Source of the DNA: Alphaproteobacteria bacterium
Lineage (GTDB): Bacteria > Pseudomonadota > Alphaproteobacteria > Rhizobiales > Aestuariivirgaceae
Direction of reading: 5' to 3'
Assembly: GCA_020441605.1 (NCBI GenBank)
Contig: JAGRLX010000115.1
Coordinates: 1 to 7,170 of the forward strand
DNA: 7,170 nt
The notes under the pieces were generated by a model. The model saw only the letters and a list, made by a program, of their open reading frames with translations. It was not told the DNA's origin and did no database searches. The translations under genes were made by a program, and so were the position numbers. Shown piece by piece: positions 1-6,722 of the stretch. How positions within the stretch are numbered: the stretch's first letter is position 1; every line of letters starts with the position of its first letter.

Positions 1-174
1 AGCCAGTTCTTCATCATGTTCGACGAAGGCGGCTTCCTCGACGGGCAATATACGGTGTGGGGCCAGGTTGATGAGGCCGGCATGGCATGTGTCGACAAGA
101 TCACGCGTGGCGATGCGAACCAGAACGGAATTGTGGCCAATCCAGACAAGATGACGAAAGTGACGGTAAAGTAA
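1..174 (+). CDS. Cyclophilin-type peptidyl-prolyl cis-trans isomerase, 3' end only
   Basis: Only the last 57 residues are in the window; the gene begins to the left of base 1. Frame 1 is open from the first base to a TAA at 172-174. The visible part opens with the cyclophilin core SQFFI, followed by FLDGQYTVWGQV, which covers the last strands of the beta barrel and part of the proline-binding pocket. It closes with a short PDKMTKVTVK tail. The family catalyses cis-trans isomerisation of Xaa-Pro bonds and assists protein folding. The catalytic arginine lies upstream of the window, so activity cannot be judged, and neither can a signal peptide. The stop codon overlaps the ATG of the next cyclophilin (TAATG), which suggests translational coupling. 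The tail aligns without difficulty to the same region of the downstream copy, so the two look like a tandem paralogue pair. The family call is firm; the cellular compartment is unknown. Confidence 0.9.
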   Translation, partial: SQFFIMFDEGGFLDGQYTVWGQVDEAGMACVDKITRGDANQNGIVANPDKMTKVTVK

Positions 175-659
175 TGGCTGATCTCGAGAACACACTGTAC
201 ATGGACATTGCCAATCACAAGGGCGAGGCCAAGGGTCGGGTCACGATCGAGTTGCGGCCGGATCTGGCGCCCAACCATGTGGCGCAAATCAAGGCGCTTG
301 CGCGTGAAGGCTTCTACGATAATGTGGTCTTTCATCGTGTGATTGAAGGCTTTATGGCCCAGGGTGGCGATCCGACCGGAACCGGCATGGGGGGATCGAA
401 GCGGCCTAATCTCAAGCACGAATTCTCGCGCGAGCCGCATGTCCGTGGGGTCTGCTCGATGGCGCGTTCGCAGAATCCGGATTCGGCCAACAGCCAGTTC
501 TTCATTTGCTTCGATGATGCCACCTTTCTTGACCGTCAGTACACTGTCTGGGGCAAGGTGGTCGACGGCATGGATGTGGTCGACACGATCAAGCGTGGCG
601 AGCCCGTCCGGGACCCGGACAAGATCGCCAAGCTGCAGGTCGCGGCGGACAGCAAGTGA
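174..659 (+). CDS. ppiB: Cytosolic cyclophilin-type peptidyl-prolyl cis-trans isomerase (PpiB-like)
   Basis: This is a 161-residue single-domain cyclophilin with no signal peptide or extra domain, so it is probably a cytoplasmic folding helper. It would speed Xaa-Pro cis-trans isomerisation. The active site is visible: FHRVIEGFMAQGGDP at residues 53-67 carries Arg55, Phe60 and Gln63, which match human cyclophilin A in spacing and number. NSQFF at 106-110 and FLDRQYTVWG at 118-127 complete the pocket. Phe118 stands where cyclophilin A has Trp121; a Phe there is usual in bacteria and is associated with weak cyclosporin binding. The start at 174 is chosen because it gives the normal N terminus (MADLENTLYMDIA) and forms a TAATG overlap with the previous gene. 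A longer in-frame reading from 87 lies inside the upstream gene and has no cyclophilin character. The next gene begins one base after the stop. Family is certain; the symbol is by similarity, since a paralogue sits directly upstream. Confidence 0.93.
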   Translation: MADLENTLYMDIANHKGEAKGRVTIELRPDLAPNHVAQIKALAREGFYDNVVFHRVIEGFMAQGGDPTGTGMGGSKRPNLKHEFSREPHVRGVCSMARSQNPDSANSQFFICFDDATFLDRQYTVWGKVVDGMDVVDTIKRGEPVRDPDKIAKLQVAADSK

Positions 660-660
660 C

Positions 661-1047
661 ATGAACATTCTCCTCGCCGCGGCTGCAATCGTCATGGGCC
701 TGTCGGCGCCGGCCCAGGCGACCGAATGGCTGGTTTGCGGCAACGGCGAGGGTACCGTTTCCTTCAGCGTCTTGCTCGGTTCGCTGGGCGTTGGCGTCGC
801 CACCGACTTCAAGGTCAATGCCGGTGACAAGAACTGGTCCACGACGCCGGGTGAGGGTATCGCCATCAGCCGGTCCCAGGCCTTCGAGACCGACACGATG
901 CTCCTGGCAGATGTGAAGACCGAGGATCTGTCAGAGCTGGTCGCCGAGCTTCGTGTCTTCAGAGCGGCGGAAGGCGACGACTATGTCTACGGCGGCACCC
1001 TGCGCATCCCCGGCGTGGGCGTCTGGTCGGTCGATTGTCAAGGCTAG
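661..1047 (+). CDS. Small exported protein of unknown function
   Basis: I do not recognise a named family for this 128-residue product. It has a clear Sec-type signal peptide: a short basic-poor start, a hydrophobic run over residues 3-14, and an Ala-Gln-Ala cleavage site at 18-20. That predicts a mature periplasmic protein of about 108 residues. The mature chain has exactly two cysteines, Cys26 near the new N terminus and Cys126 two residues before the C terminus, well placed to form a disulfide tying the ends together. The body alternates short hydrophobic and polar stretches (for example GGTLRIPGVGVWSV at 111-124) and is probably beta-rich. The gene starts one base after the cyclophilin stop and is followed 45 bases later by queA, so it is probably translated from the same transcript. 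From memory, similar small secreted proteins occur between the cyclophilin and queA genes in other alphaproteobacteria; this needs a database check. The reading frame is well supported, the function is unknown. Confidence 0.82.
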   Translation: MNILLAAAAIVMGLSAPAQATEWLVCGNGEGTVSFSVLLGSLGVGVATDFKVNAGDKNWSTTPGEGIAISRSQAFETDTMLLADVKTEDLSELVAELRVFRAAEGDDYVYGGTLRIPGVGVWSVDCQG

Positions 1048-1092
1048 TCACTTGTCCTGTTGGTTTCGGGCCGTGCCCTGACCGGGTGTCCG

Positions 1093-2151
1093 ATGCGTGT
1101 CGCTGAATTCGATTTCGAGCTTCCTCCGGAATGCATTGCGTTGCGGCCGGCGTCGCCGCGGGACTCGGCCCGCCTGTTGGTGGTTCGCCCCGATGAACTG
1201 GAAGACCGTATCGTGCGCGATCTGCCGTCGCTGCTGCGGCCAAGCGATGTGTTGGTGTTCAACGATACCAAGGTTATACCCGCAGCATTGACCGGCCATC
1301 GCGTTGGCAGGGGCGGCACGGCGCCGAAGATCGAGGTCCTGCTGCATCTCCGGATCAGTGGCCATCGCTGGAAGGCATTCGCGCGGCCTGCCAGGAAGTT
1401 GCTGCCGGGGGACAGGGTCAGGTTTGGTGCCGAGGGCAAGGTCTGCCTGCTGGGAACCCTGGACGCCACGGTCTCGGAAAAGGGCGAGGCTGGCGAAGTC
1501 ACGCTTGATTTCGACTTCCATGGCCCGGCTCTGGACGAAGCCATCGCGACCGTCGGCCAGATGCCCTTGCCGCCCTATATTGCCGGGAAACGCGAGACCG
1601 ATGACCGCGACTGGAGCGACTATCAGACGATGTTCGCCGACAAGGACGGCGCAGTGGCAGCGCCCACCGCCGGACTCCACTTCACGCCGGACCTGATGAA
1701 GACGTTGCAAGATGTTGGTATTCAATCAGAATTCGTCACGCTTCATGTGGGGGCAGGAACCTTTCTGCCGGTAAAGGCGGAAGATACAGCCGAACATCGT
1801 ATGCATGCGGAATGGGGCGAGGTGTCGGCCGCTACGGCCGCGCGGCTCAAGACGGCTCGTGCCCGTGGCGGACGAATCGTCGCCGTCGGCACCACGTCGT
1901 TGCGATTGCTGGAAAGCTCAGGGCTGGAGGCCTTCTCGGGCACCACGGAGATCTTCATCACACCGGGATACCGCTTCCGCGCGGTGGATCTGCTGTTCAC
2001 CAACTTCCATCTTCCGAAATCAACGTTATTCATGTTGGTTGCGGCGTTTTCTGGCCTCGACCGGATGCAGACCGCTTACGCTCACGCAATTCGAACCGGG
2101 TATCGGTTCTATTCCTATGGCGACGCGAGCCTGCTATTCCCACAGGCATGA
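1093..2151 (+). CDS. queA: S-adenosylmethionine:tRNA ribosyltransferase-isomerase QueA
   Basis: QueA transfers and isomerises the ribosyl part of S-adenosylmethionine onto preQ1 at position 34 of tRNAs for Asn, Asp, His and Tyr, giving epoxyqueuosine. The 352-residue product has normal family length and all the signature blocks: [13 protein letters not shown] at residues 52-64, GQMPLPPYI at 155-163, [13 protein letters not shown] at 186-198, [13 protein letters not shown] at 215-227, HRMHAEW at 235-241, [11 protein letters not shown] at 265-275, [10 protein letters not shown] at 303-312 and the C-terminal YRFYSYGDA at 337-345. The ATG at 1093 is preferred because it gives the typical [11 protein letters not shown] beginning. 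An in-frame TTG at 1060 would add 11 residues unlike the family. The Shine-Dalgarno is weak, so translation may depend on read-through from the gene upstream. The TGA stop overlaps the tgt ATG by four bases (ATGA), which fits coupled synthesis of the two enzymes that act one after the other. No damage seen. Confidence 0.97.
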   Translation: MRVAEFDFELPPECIALRPASPRDSARLLVVRPDELEDRIVRDLPSLLRPSDVLVFNDTKVIPAALTGHRVGRGGTAPKIEVLLHLRISGHRWKAFARPARKLLPGDRVRFGAEGKVCLLGTLDATVSEKGEAGEVTLDFDFHGPALDEAIATVGQMPLPPYIAGKRETDDRDWSDYQTMFADKDGAVAAPTAGLHFTPDLMKTLQDVGIQSEFVTLHVGAGTFLPVKAEDTAEHRMHAEWGEVSAATAARLKTARARGGRIVAVGTTSLRLLESSGLEAFSGTTEIFITPGYRFRAVDLLFTNFHLPKSTLFMLVAAFSGLDRMQTAYAHAIRTGYRFYSYGDASLLFPQA

Positions 2152-3275
2152 CGACCAAATTCCATTTCACGCTCCATGGCACCGATGGCGTTGCCCGCTT
2201 GGGAACCGTGCATACCCGCCACGGCGATATCCGCACGCCCGCGTTCATGCCGGTGGGCACAGTGGGTACCGTCAAGGGACTCTATCTTGACCAGGTGGAG
2301 GCAACCGGCGCCGATATCATCCTTGGCAATACCTATCATCTGATGCTGCGGCCGGGGGCCGAGCAGGTGGCGGAGCTTGGCGGCCTGCATGCGTTCATCG
2401 GCTGGAAGAAGCCCATCCTAACGGATTCCGGTGGGTTCCAGATCATGTCGTTGTCCAAGATCCGAAAGATCACCGAGCAGGGAGCGGTGTTCCAGTCGCA
2501 TATCGACGGCCGACGTCATGAGCTTACCCCCGAACGGGCCATGGAGATTCAGCGCCTGCTGGGCTCTGACATCCAGATGCAACTGGATCAATGTCTTGAG
2601 TTTCCGCATACCGAGCAGGCAGCCGAGAAAGCCATGCAACTCAGCCTGCGCTGGGCCGAGCGCTCGCGCAAGGCCTTCGGTTCGCAGCCTGGTCGGGGCA
2701 ATTTTGGCATCGTGCAGGGAGGCATCAATGCGAGGCTTCGGAAGGTCAGTGCCGAAGGCCTGACGTCGATCGGTTTCGAAGGCTATGCCATTGGTGGCCT
2801 AGCCGTGGGCGAGGGGCAGAAGCTGATGCTGGAGACGATTTCGGTTACCGAACCACATCTTCCCGCCGTCCGCCCGCGATACCTGATGGGCGTCGGAACT
2901 CCCGAGGATATTCTGGAGTCCGTCGCCCGTGGCATCGACATGTTCGACTGCGTCCTGCCCACCCGGTCGGGTCGTCACGGCCAGGCCTTCACGCGGTTCG
3001 GCAAGATCAACCTGCGCAACGCCAAGCATGCCGGCGATCCGCGGCCGCTGGACCCGGAGCATCCTTGCCCGGCATTGTCGCAATATTCGCGGGCCTATCT
3101 TCACCATCTCATCCGGTCGGGCGAATTGCTGGGCATGATGCTGTTGTCCTGGGCCAATGTCGCCTACTACCAGACCCTGATGCAGGGCATCCGGTCGGCC
3201 ATCGCCGAAAGGCGATTTGAGGACTTTCGCGCTGCGACCAAGGAACAGTGGAAACGCGGCGACGTTCAGGCATAA
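2148..3275 (+). CDS. tgt: tRNA-guanine transglycosylase Tgt with a degenerate zinc site
   Basis: Tgt exchanges guanine 34 of GUN-anticodon tRNAs for preQ1, the step before QueA. The 375-residue product has normal length and a complete TIM-barrel core: DSGGFQ at residues 93-98 (Asp93, the acid/base Asp102 of Zymomonas numbering), DQC at 147-149 (preQ1-binding Asp), GIVQGG at 187-192, GGLAVGE at 216-222, and MFDCVLPTR at 265-273 with the nucleophile Asp267 (Asp280 in Zymomonas). The oddity is the C-terminal zinc subdomain. Bacterial Tgt normally binds zinc through Cys-x-Cys-x2-Cys and a distant His. With a constant offset of 13 from Zymomonas numbering, those positions here are His305, Cys307, Leu310 and Ala336. 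Only one ligand is unchanged, though flanking residues ([25 protein letters not shown]) align without gaps, so this is not a frameshift. The start at 2148 gives the usual N terminus and overlaps queA; a longer frame reading from 1812 lies inside queA. Confidence 0.97.
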   Translation: MTTKFHFTLHGTDGVARLGTVHTRHGDIRTPAFMPVGTVGTVKGLYLDQVEATGADIILGNTYHLMLRPGAEQVAELGGLHAFIGWKKPILTDSGGFQIMSLSKIRKITEQGAVFQSHIDGRRHELTPERAMEIQRLLGSDIQMQLDQCLEFPHTEQAAEKAMQLSLRWAERSRKAFGSQPGRGNFGIVQGGINARLRKVSAEGLTSIGFEGYAIGGLAVGEGQKLMLETISVTEPHLPAVRPRYLMGVGTPEDILESVARGIDMFDCVLPTRSGRHGQAFTRFGKINLRNAKHAGDPRPLDPEHPCPALSQYSRAYLHHLIRSGELLGMMLLSWANVAYYQTLMQGIRSAIAERRFEDFRAATKEQWKRGDVQA

Positions 3276-3290
3276 TCGCCTGGCAGTCTG

Positions 3291-3297
3291 GGAGGAA
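3291..3297 (+). promoter_or_regulatory. Strong Shine-Dalgarno of the CoxG-like gene
   Basis: GGAGGAA lies seven bases before the ATG at 3305 and is the best ribosome binding site on the plus strand of the window. It favours the start at 3305 over the second ATG at 3311, for which the spacing would be too long. It lies in the 29-base gap after tgt, so the CoxG-like protein can be translated on its own, unlike queA and tgt, which are coupled by overlap. Confidence 0.75.
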
Positions 3298-3304
3298 CGC
3301 ATAG

Positions 3305-3883
3305 ATGAAGATGTCCGACGAAGTCGTCATTCCGGCGTCGCGCGAAACTGTTTGGAAGGCACTGAACGATCCGGAAGTGCTCAAGCAGTGCATACCGGGC
3401 TGCGAATCGATAACCAAGCATTCGGACACCGAAATGGAAGCGCGGGTGACGGTCAAGCTTGGTCCGGTCAAAGCCAAGTTCAGCGGTGCCGTCACGCTGT
3501 CCGATCTCGACCCGCCCAATGGCTACCGGATTTCAGGCGAAGGCAAATCAATGATGGGTTCTGCGTCCGGCGGAGCCAATGTTCGTCTTGAGGCCGTGGC
3601 GGAAGGAACCCGCCTTCACTACGATGTCGATGCGCAGGTCGGCGGCAAGATCGCCAGCCTCGCGGCCCGCTTCATCGATCCGACGGCTCGGATGCTGGCG
3701 GGCCAGTTCTTCGAGCGCTTTGCGGAGATTGCCGGGAGCATGAAGGACGAGGCGCCTCTTCCGCAGGCCGTTGCTCCGGCCGACGAAGTTCCCGTGCCAG
3801 TCGCCGCTGCCAAGGCACACGTCAAGAAGCCTGCGGCGAAGAAGCCCGCGGCCAAGAAGGCGGTAGCGAAAAAGAAGCGCTGA
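3305..3883 (+). CDS. CoxG-family (SRPBCC fold) protein with a lysine-rich C-terminal tail
   Basis: Residues 1 to about 148 of this 192-residue protein match the carbon monoxide dehydrogenase subunit G (CoxG) family, which has the SRPBCC/Bet v 1 hydrophobic-cavity fold. Diagnostic stretches are VVIPASRETVWKALNDPEVL at residues 7-26, then CIPGCES at 29-35, GPVKAKFSG at 53-61, and the C-terminal helix region (SLAARFIDPTARMLAGQFFE) at 118-137. Family members serve CO dehydrogenase maturation, membrane attachment or quinone handling, but many stand-alone homologues have no assigned role. No coxM, coxS or coxL genes are visible here, so CO metabolism should not be assumed. A proline/alanine/valine linker (about 151-169) leads to a tail at 170-192 with ten lysines and a final arginine, built on KKPAA-like units. 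Some CoxG proteins carry a hydrophobic membrane anchor at this end; here there is none. The gene follows tgt by 29 bases and ends 27 bases from the convergent permease gene. Confidence 0.88.
   Translation: MKMSDEVVIPASRETVWKALNDPEVLKQCIPGCESITKHSDTEMEARVTVKLGPVKAKFSGAVTLSDLDPPNGYRISGEGKSMMGSASGGANVRLEAVAEGTRLHYDVDAQVGGKIASLAARFIDPTARMLAGQFFERFAEIAGSMKDEAPLPQAVAPADEVPVPVAAAKAHVKKPAAKKPAAKKAVAKKKR
3824..3868 (+). repeat. Three 15-bp in-frame repeats coding the KKPAA tail units
   Basis: Three consecutive 15-base units each begin AAGAAG and encode KKPAA, KKPAA and KKAVA. The first two differ at two bases; the third is more diverged and is followed by AAAAAGAAGCGC, encoding KKKR. The repeats form the basic tail of the CoxG-like protein. 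Such units may change in number by replication slippage, so tail length may vary between strains (inference). Confidence 0.6.
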
Positions 3884-3898
3884 ACAGGTCAGTGCAGT

Positions 3899-3925
3899 GG
3901 CGCGGGGCCCCTACTTGCCCGTGCC
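3899..3925. terminator. Possible weak hairpin between convergent genes
   Basis: GGCGCGGG at 3899-3906 can pair with CCCGTGCC at 3918-3925, an 8-bp stem with one G-U pair (plus-strand RNA) and an 11-base loop. It sits where the plus-strand run ends and overlaps the end of the minus-strand permease gene. No T-run follows on either strand, so it is not a classic intrinsic terminator. In DNA this GC-rich it may be chance. Confidence 0.2.
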
Positions 3926-4726
3926 GCCCGTATGCTCGCCCTCGCGGGTCAGATAGTAGGCCGCGAGGATCGGGATGAAGGTGACGGCGACGACGAAGAT
4001 GGCGACCACATTGGTGATTGGCCGCTGACGCGGCCTGATCAACTCGTTCAGCATCCAAATCGGTAAGGTGGCCTGTTGTCCGGCCGTGAAGGTCGTCACG
4101 ATCACTTCGTCGAAGGATAGGGCGAAGGCCAACATGCCGCCGGCCAGCAATGCAGAGCCGATTTGTGGCAGCACCACATGGCGGAAAGTCTGAAATCCAT
4201 CTGCGCCAAGGTCCATCGAAGCCTCGATCATGCTGCCGGAGGTGCGGCGGAAACGCGCCAAGGCATTGTTGTAGACAACGACGATGCAGAAGGTGGCGTG
4301 GCCGAGTACGATGGTCCAGGTCGAAAACGGAATATCCAGGACACTGAATGCCGAACGCAAGGCTATGCCGGTGATGATGCCGGGCAGGGCGATCGGCAGG
4401 ATGAACAGCAGCGAGATATAGTCCTTGCCGAAGAATCGCGCCCGGGAGACGGCGGCTGCCGCGCAGGTGCCCAGCACCAGGGCTACGGTAGTGGCAATGG
4501 CCGCCACCTTGACCGACAGCCAGATCGCGTTCCAGATGTCTTGGCGCTCCCACACGACGGTAAACCATTTCAGCGTATAGCCGGGAGGCGGAAACTGGTA
4601 GCTCTTTTCTTCGGTGGTGAAGGCGTAGAGAAAGATCAGAAGCAACGGTACATGGAGGAACAGGAGGCCGCCGAATGCCGCGATCTTCAGGAGCAAAGGG
4701 GCGCTGCGGGTGCCGTCAGAGCGCAT
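3911..4726 (-). CDS. ABC transporter permease, PotC/YdcV-like
   Basis: This is a 271-residue inner-membrane permease of the spermidine/putrescine-type import family (binding-protein-dependent transport domain). About six hydrophobic segments are visible, near residues 11-33, 68-92, 104-122, 137-152, 190-212 and 240-258. The cytoplasmic coupling loop at 168-187 carries the EAA motif: Glu168-Ala169, Gly174-Ala175 and a closing Leu-Pro. This loop docks onto the ATPase. The start is the ATG at 4724-4726, preceded by a GGGGG tract. Reading further upstream in this frame gives an arginine/serine-rich stretch that is just the other permease gene out of frame. The gene overlaps the end of that permease by 11 bases, so the two are probably coupled and form the heterodimeric channel. 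Length and gene order resemble E. coli YdcV (PotC-like). The substrate is not certain: polyamines or a related small cation are family-level guesses. Confidence 0.92.
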   Translation of the reverse strand: MRSDGTRSAPLLLKIAAFGGLLFLHVPLLLIFLYAFTTEEKSYQFPPPGYTLKWFTVVWERQDIWNAIWLSVKVAAIATTVALVLGTCAAAAVSRARFFGKDYISLLFILPIALPGIITGIALRSAFSVLDIPFSTWTIVLGHATFCIVVVYNNALARFRRTSGSMIEASMDLGADGFQTFRHVVLPQIGSALLAGGMLAFALSFDEVIVTTFTAGQQATLPIWMLNELIRPRQRPITNVVAIFVVAVTFIPILAAYYLTREGEHTGGTGK

Positions 4727-5654
4727 CGAAAGCCCCCATGCGCTTGGCGACCGCCAGGTAGACAAGCATGATGACGATCGGTACCACCGTGAAGGCGGCG
4801 GCCAGAGGGATGTTACCGGCCGTTCCCTGCAGCGTGTAGACCGCCTGGCCGAGAAAATAGGTCGACGTTCCGACGATCTGCGGGATGATATAGTCACCAA
4901 GAGTCAGCGAGAAGGTGAAGATCGAGCCAGCGATCACGCCGGGCAAAGCCAGGGGCAATATGACCGTTCGAAAGGTCTGTCCCGGCTCGGCGCCGAGGTC
5001 GGCGGAGGCCTCGAGCAGGTTGAGCGGCACACGCTCGAGGGCGGCCTGCGTCGGCAGGATCATGTAGGGCAGCCAGACATAGCAGAACACCAGGAAGGTC
5101 CCCATGTAGCTGATCGAGAGCGAGGGGCCGCCGATCACCGGGATCGACAGTATAGCGTCGAGAAGCCAGACGAGGTGGGTTTGCGCCGCGACCCAACTTA
5201 TGATGCCCTCCTTGGCCAGGATCAGTTTCCAGGCATAGACCTTCACCAGATAGCTCGACCAGAGGGGCAGCATGATCAGAAGATAGAAGAGGGCCTTCCA
5301 CTTTCCCCGGGCATAGCGAGCGGCGAAATAGGACAAGGGAAAGGCGAGGATGGCGCAGGCAAGCGTCACGGCGATCGCCATGACGAGGGAACGCAGGATC
5401 ACATCGAAATTCGACAGACGCAGAAGTTCCGCATAGGTCGAAAGGGTGAATTCATAGGTGATGAAACCGGAGAATTCGTCGATCGAATAGAAGCTGTGCA
5501 GCAGCAGAGCGAAGAGCGATCCGAGATATACGATACCGAGCCAGAGCAGTGGCGGGGCCAGCAGCAACAGCAGAAACCAAATGGGCCTGCGGAACAGGAT
5601 GTCCGAGATCCGGCGGGCCAGGCCCGCATCGGCCGTGATGGCCGCAGGACTCAC
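4716..5654 (-). CDS. ABC transporter permease, PotB/YdcU-like
   Basis: This is a 312-residue inner-membrane permease, the first of the pair. It begins with a cytoplasmic stretch of about 25 residues. Roughly six membrane segments follow, around residues 26-51, 87-109, 121-140, 184-201, 236-256 and 286-305. A larger periplasmic section at about 53-80 follows the first helix, as is usual for PotB-like proteins. The EAA coupling loop at 215-234 shows Glu215-Ala216, Gly221-Ala222 and a terminal Leu-Pro. The start is a GTG at 5652-5654 that overlaps the ATPase stop as GTGA, with AGGTGA a few bases upstream as a likely ribosome binding site; no ATG fits better. The 3' end overlaps the second permease. 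The length is close to E. coli YdcU. Together with its neighbours it should form a complete importer of the polyamine-type family. Substrate is inferred from family only. Confidence 0.93.
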   Translation of the reverse strand: MSPAAITADAGLARRISDILFRRPIWFLLLLLAPPLLWLGIVYLGSLFALLLHSFYSIDEFSGFITYEFTLSTYAELLRLSNFDVILRSLVMAIAVTLACAILAFPLSYFAARYARGKWKALFYLLIMLPLWSSYLVKVYAWKLILAKEGIISWVAAQTHLVWLLDAILSIPVIGGPSLSISYMGTFLVFCYVWLPYMILPTQAALERVPLNLLEASADLGAEPGQTFRTVILPLALPGVIAGSIFTFSLTLGDYIIPQIVGTSTYFLGQAVYTLQGTAGNIPLAAAFTVVPIVIMLVYLAVAKRMGAFDAL

Positions 5655-6667
5655 CGTTCACCTGCCATGACGTGCAGCGCGGCTGGAAGCCAATGCAGCT
5701 TGAGTGCTTCACCCTCGGCAAACTTGCCGAGAGCCGATGGCGCGGAGACACTGATCTGGGTTCCGTCCGCAGTCGCGGTGTTGAGGCGGGTGATGGCGCC
5801 CTGGTAGTGGATTGCCCTCACCCTTACTGCGACCTGCAAGTCACCGGCGGGCGCCGCCGCCTCGCCGCGAAGGACGCCGATCTTCTCGGGCCTGAGGCTT
5901 GTCCAGCTCTCGGGGCCGCCAGCAGATTTCGAGAAGCTGGGCGAAAGCACGTTTGAGGAGCCAACGAAATCGGCCACAAAACGGCTCTGCGGATGTTCGT
6001 AGATGTCTTCTGGCGTGCCCACCTGGATGATCTTGCCATCATTGAAGATTGCCACCCGGTCGGCCATCGACAGGGCCTCGCCCTGGTCGTGGGTCACGAA
6101 GACGAAGGTGATGCCGAGATTGCGCTGAAGCGTCTTCAGTTCCACCTGCATCTGTTCGCGCAACTTCAGGTCAAGGGCGCCGAGGGGCTCGTCGAGCAGC
6201 AACACCTTGGGCTGATTGACCAGGGCCCGGGCGAGAGCGACACGCTGGCGCTGCCCGCCCGACAACTGGGATGGCCGCCGTGCGCCGAAGCCCGATAGCG
6301 CGACAAGGGACAGGGCGTCCTCCGCCTTGCGGTCGCGTTCGTTCTTGGCTACGCCCTTGACCATCAGGCCATAGCCGACGTTTTCCAGCACGGTCATGTG
6401 CGGAAACAGGGCGTAGTCCTGGAACACGGTATTCACGTTCCGACGATAGGGCGGTACGCCTTCGGCGGTTTCGCCGAAGATCTCGATGTGTCCCGATGTC
6501 GGCTGTTCGAATCCGGCGATCAGACGGAGGCATGTCGTCTTGCCCGAACCGGAGGGGCCGAGCATGGCAAAAAATTCGCCTTCGCCGATGTCGAGCGAGA
6601 CATCGTCCACGGCGCGCACGCTGCCGAAGTGACGGCTCACATGCTGGAAGCTCACAGCTGTCGTCAT
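5651..6667 (-). CDS. ABC transporter ATP-binding protein, PotA/YdcT-like
   Basis: This 338-residue ATPase powers the importer. Visible motifs in order are Walker A GPSGSGKTT at residues 37-45, the Q-loop Gln83 in VFQDYALFPHM, signature LSGGQ at 135-139, Walker B VLLLDEP at 155-161, D-loop GALD at 163-166 and the switch His193 in THDQGEA. All key residues are intact. A C-terminal TOBE-type domain follows from about 240 to the end, as in PotA/MalK-type ATPases. The opening (MTTAVSFQHVSRHFG), the CLRLIAGFEQ stretch after Walker A, VNTVFQDYALF and LMVKGV read very like E. coli YdcT as I remember it, and the length is almost the same. The ATG at 6665-6667 is chosen over an upstream in-frame start at 6745 because it gives the family N terminus and has GGGAGA correctly spaced before it. 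That site lies inside a strong hairpin. The gene ends in a 4-base overlap with the first permease. Confidence 0.96.
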   Translation of the reverse strand: MTTAVSFQHVSRHFGSVRAVDDVSLDIGEGEFFAMLGPSGSGKTTCLRLIAGFEQPTSGHIEIFGETAEGVPPYRRNVNTVFQDYALFPHMTVLENVGYGLMVKGVAKNERDRKAEDALSLVALSGFGARRPSQLSGGQRQRVALARALVNQPKVLLLDEPLGALDLKLREQMQVELKTLQRNLGITFVFVTHDQGEALSMADRVAIFNDGKIIQVGTPEDIYEHPQSRFVADFVGSSNVLSPSFSKSAGGPESWTSLRPEKIGVLRGEAAAPAGDLQVAVRVRAIHYQGAITRLNTATADGTQISVSAPSALGKFAEGEALKLHWLPAALHVMAGER

Positions 6668-6674
6668 GATATGT

Positions 6675-6702
6675 TCTCCCGTCCGCCGGAACGGACGGGA
6701 GA
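6675..6702 (-). promoter_or_regulatory. Perfect 11-bp inverted repeat covering the ATPase ribosome binding site
   Basis: On the minus strand, TCTCCCGTCCG (6702-6692) and CGGACGGGAGA (6685-6675) are exact complements separated by six bases (TTCCGG). The repeat lies in the 55-base gap between the binding-protein stop and the ATPase start. The 3' arm ends in GGGAGA, the ATPase Shine-Dalgarno, about seven bases before its ATG. The RNA stem would therefore hide that site and also protect the 3' end of the binding-protein message. Such stem-loops after binding-protein genes are known to raise binding-protein output relative to the membrane parts, for example after malE. No U-run follows, so full termination is unlikely. 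The repeat is seen; the regulatory role is inferred. Confidence 0.65.
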
Positions 6703-6722
6703 GTCCCGATTTCAATGATGGA

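Noticed and set aside
1060..1092. Upstream TTG start for queA
   Set aside because: It would add 11 residues with no family similarity; the ATG at 1093 gives the standard [11 protein letters not shown] beginning.
1048..1725. Minus-strand reading frame of 225 codons opposite queA
   Set aside because: Antisense shadow of queA, whose conserved blocks occupy the plus strand throughout.
1812..2147. N-terminal extension of tgt into queA
   Set aside because: The in-frame extension is just queA read in another frame. The ATG at 2148 gives the normal Tgt N terminus and length.
3905..3912. GGGGCCCC palindrome at the convergent junction
   Set aside because: An 8-base GC palindrome is expected by chance in DNA this GC-rich and has no further structure of its own.
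3822..4568. Minus-strand reading frame of 248 codons over the second permease
   Set aside because: It is another frame of the permease gene, rich in His and Arg, and runs into the end of the CoxG-like gene on the other strand. The permease frame has the EAA loop and membrane segments.
4710..5807. Long plus-strand reading frame of 365 codons opposite the permease and ATPase genes
   Set aside because: It lies antisense to two genes with clear family motifs. Its translation is highly charged and of shadow type (rich in Arg, Gln, Gly, Asp), with no domain or plausible ribosome binding site.
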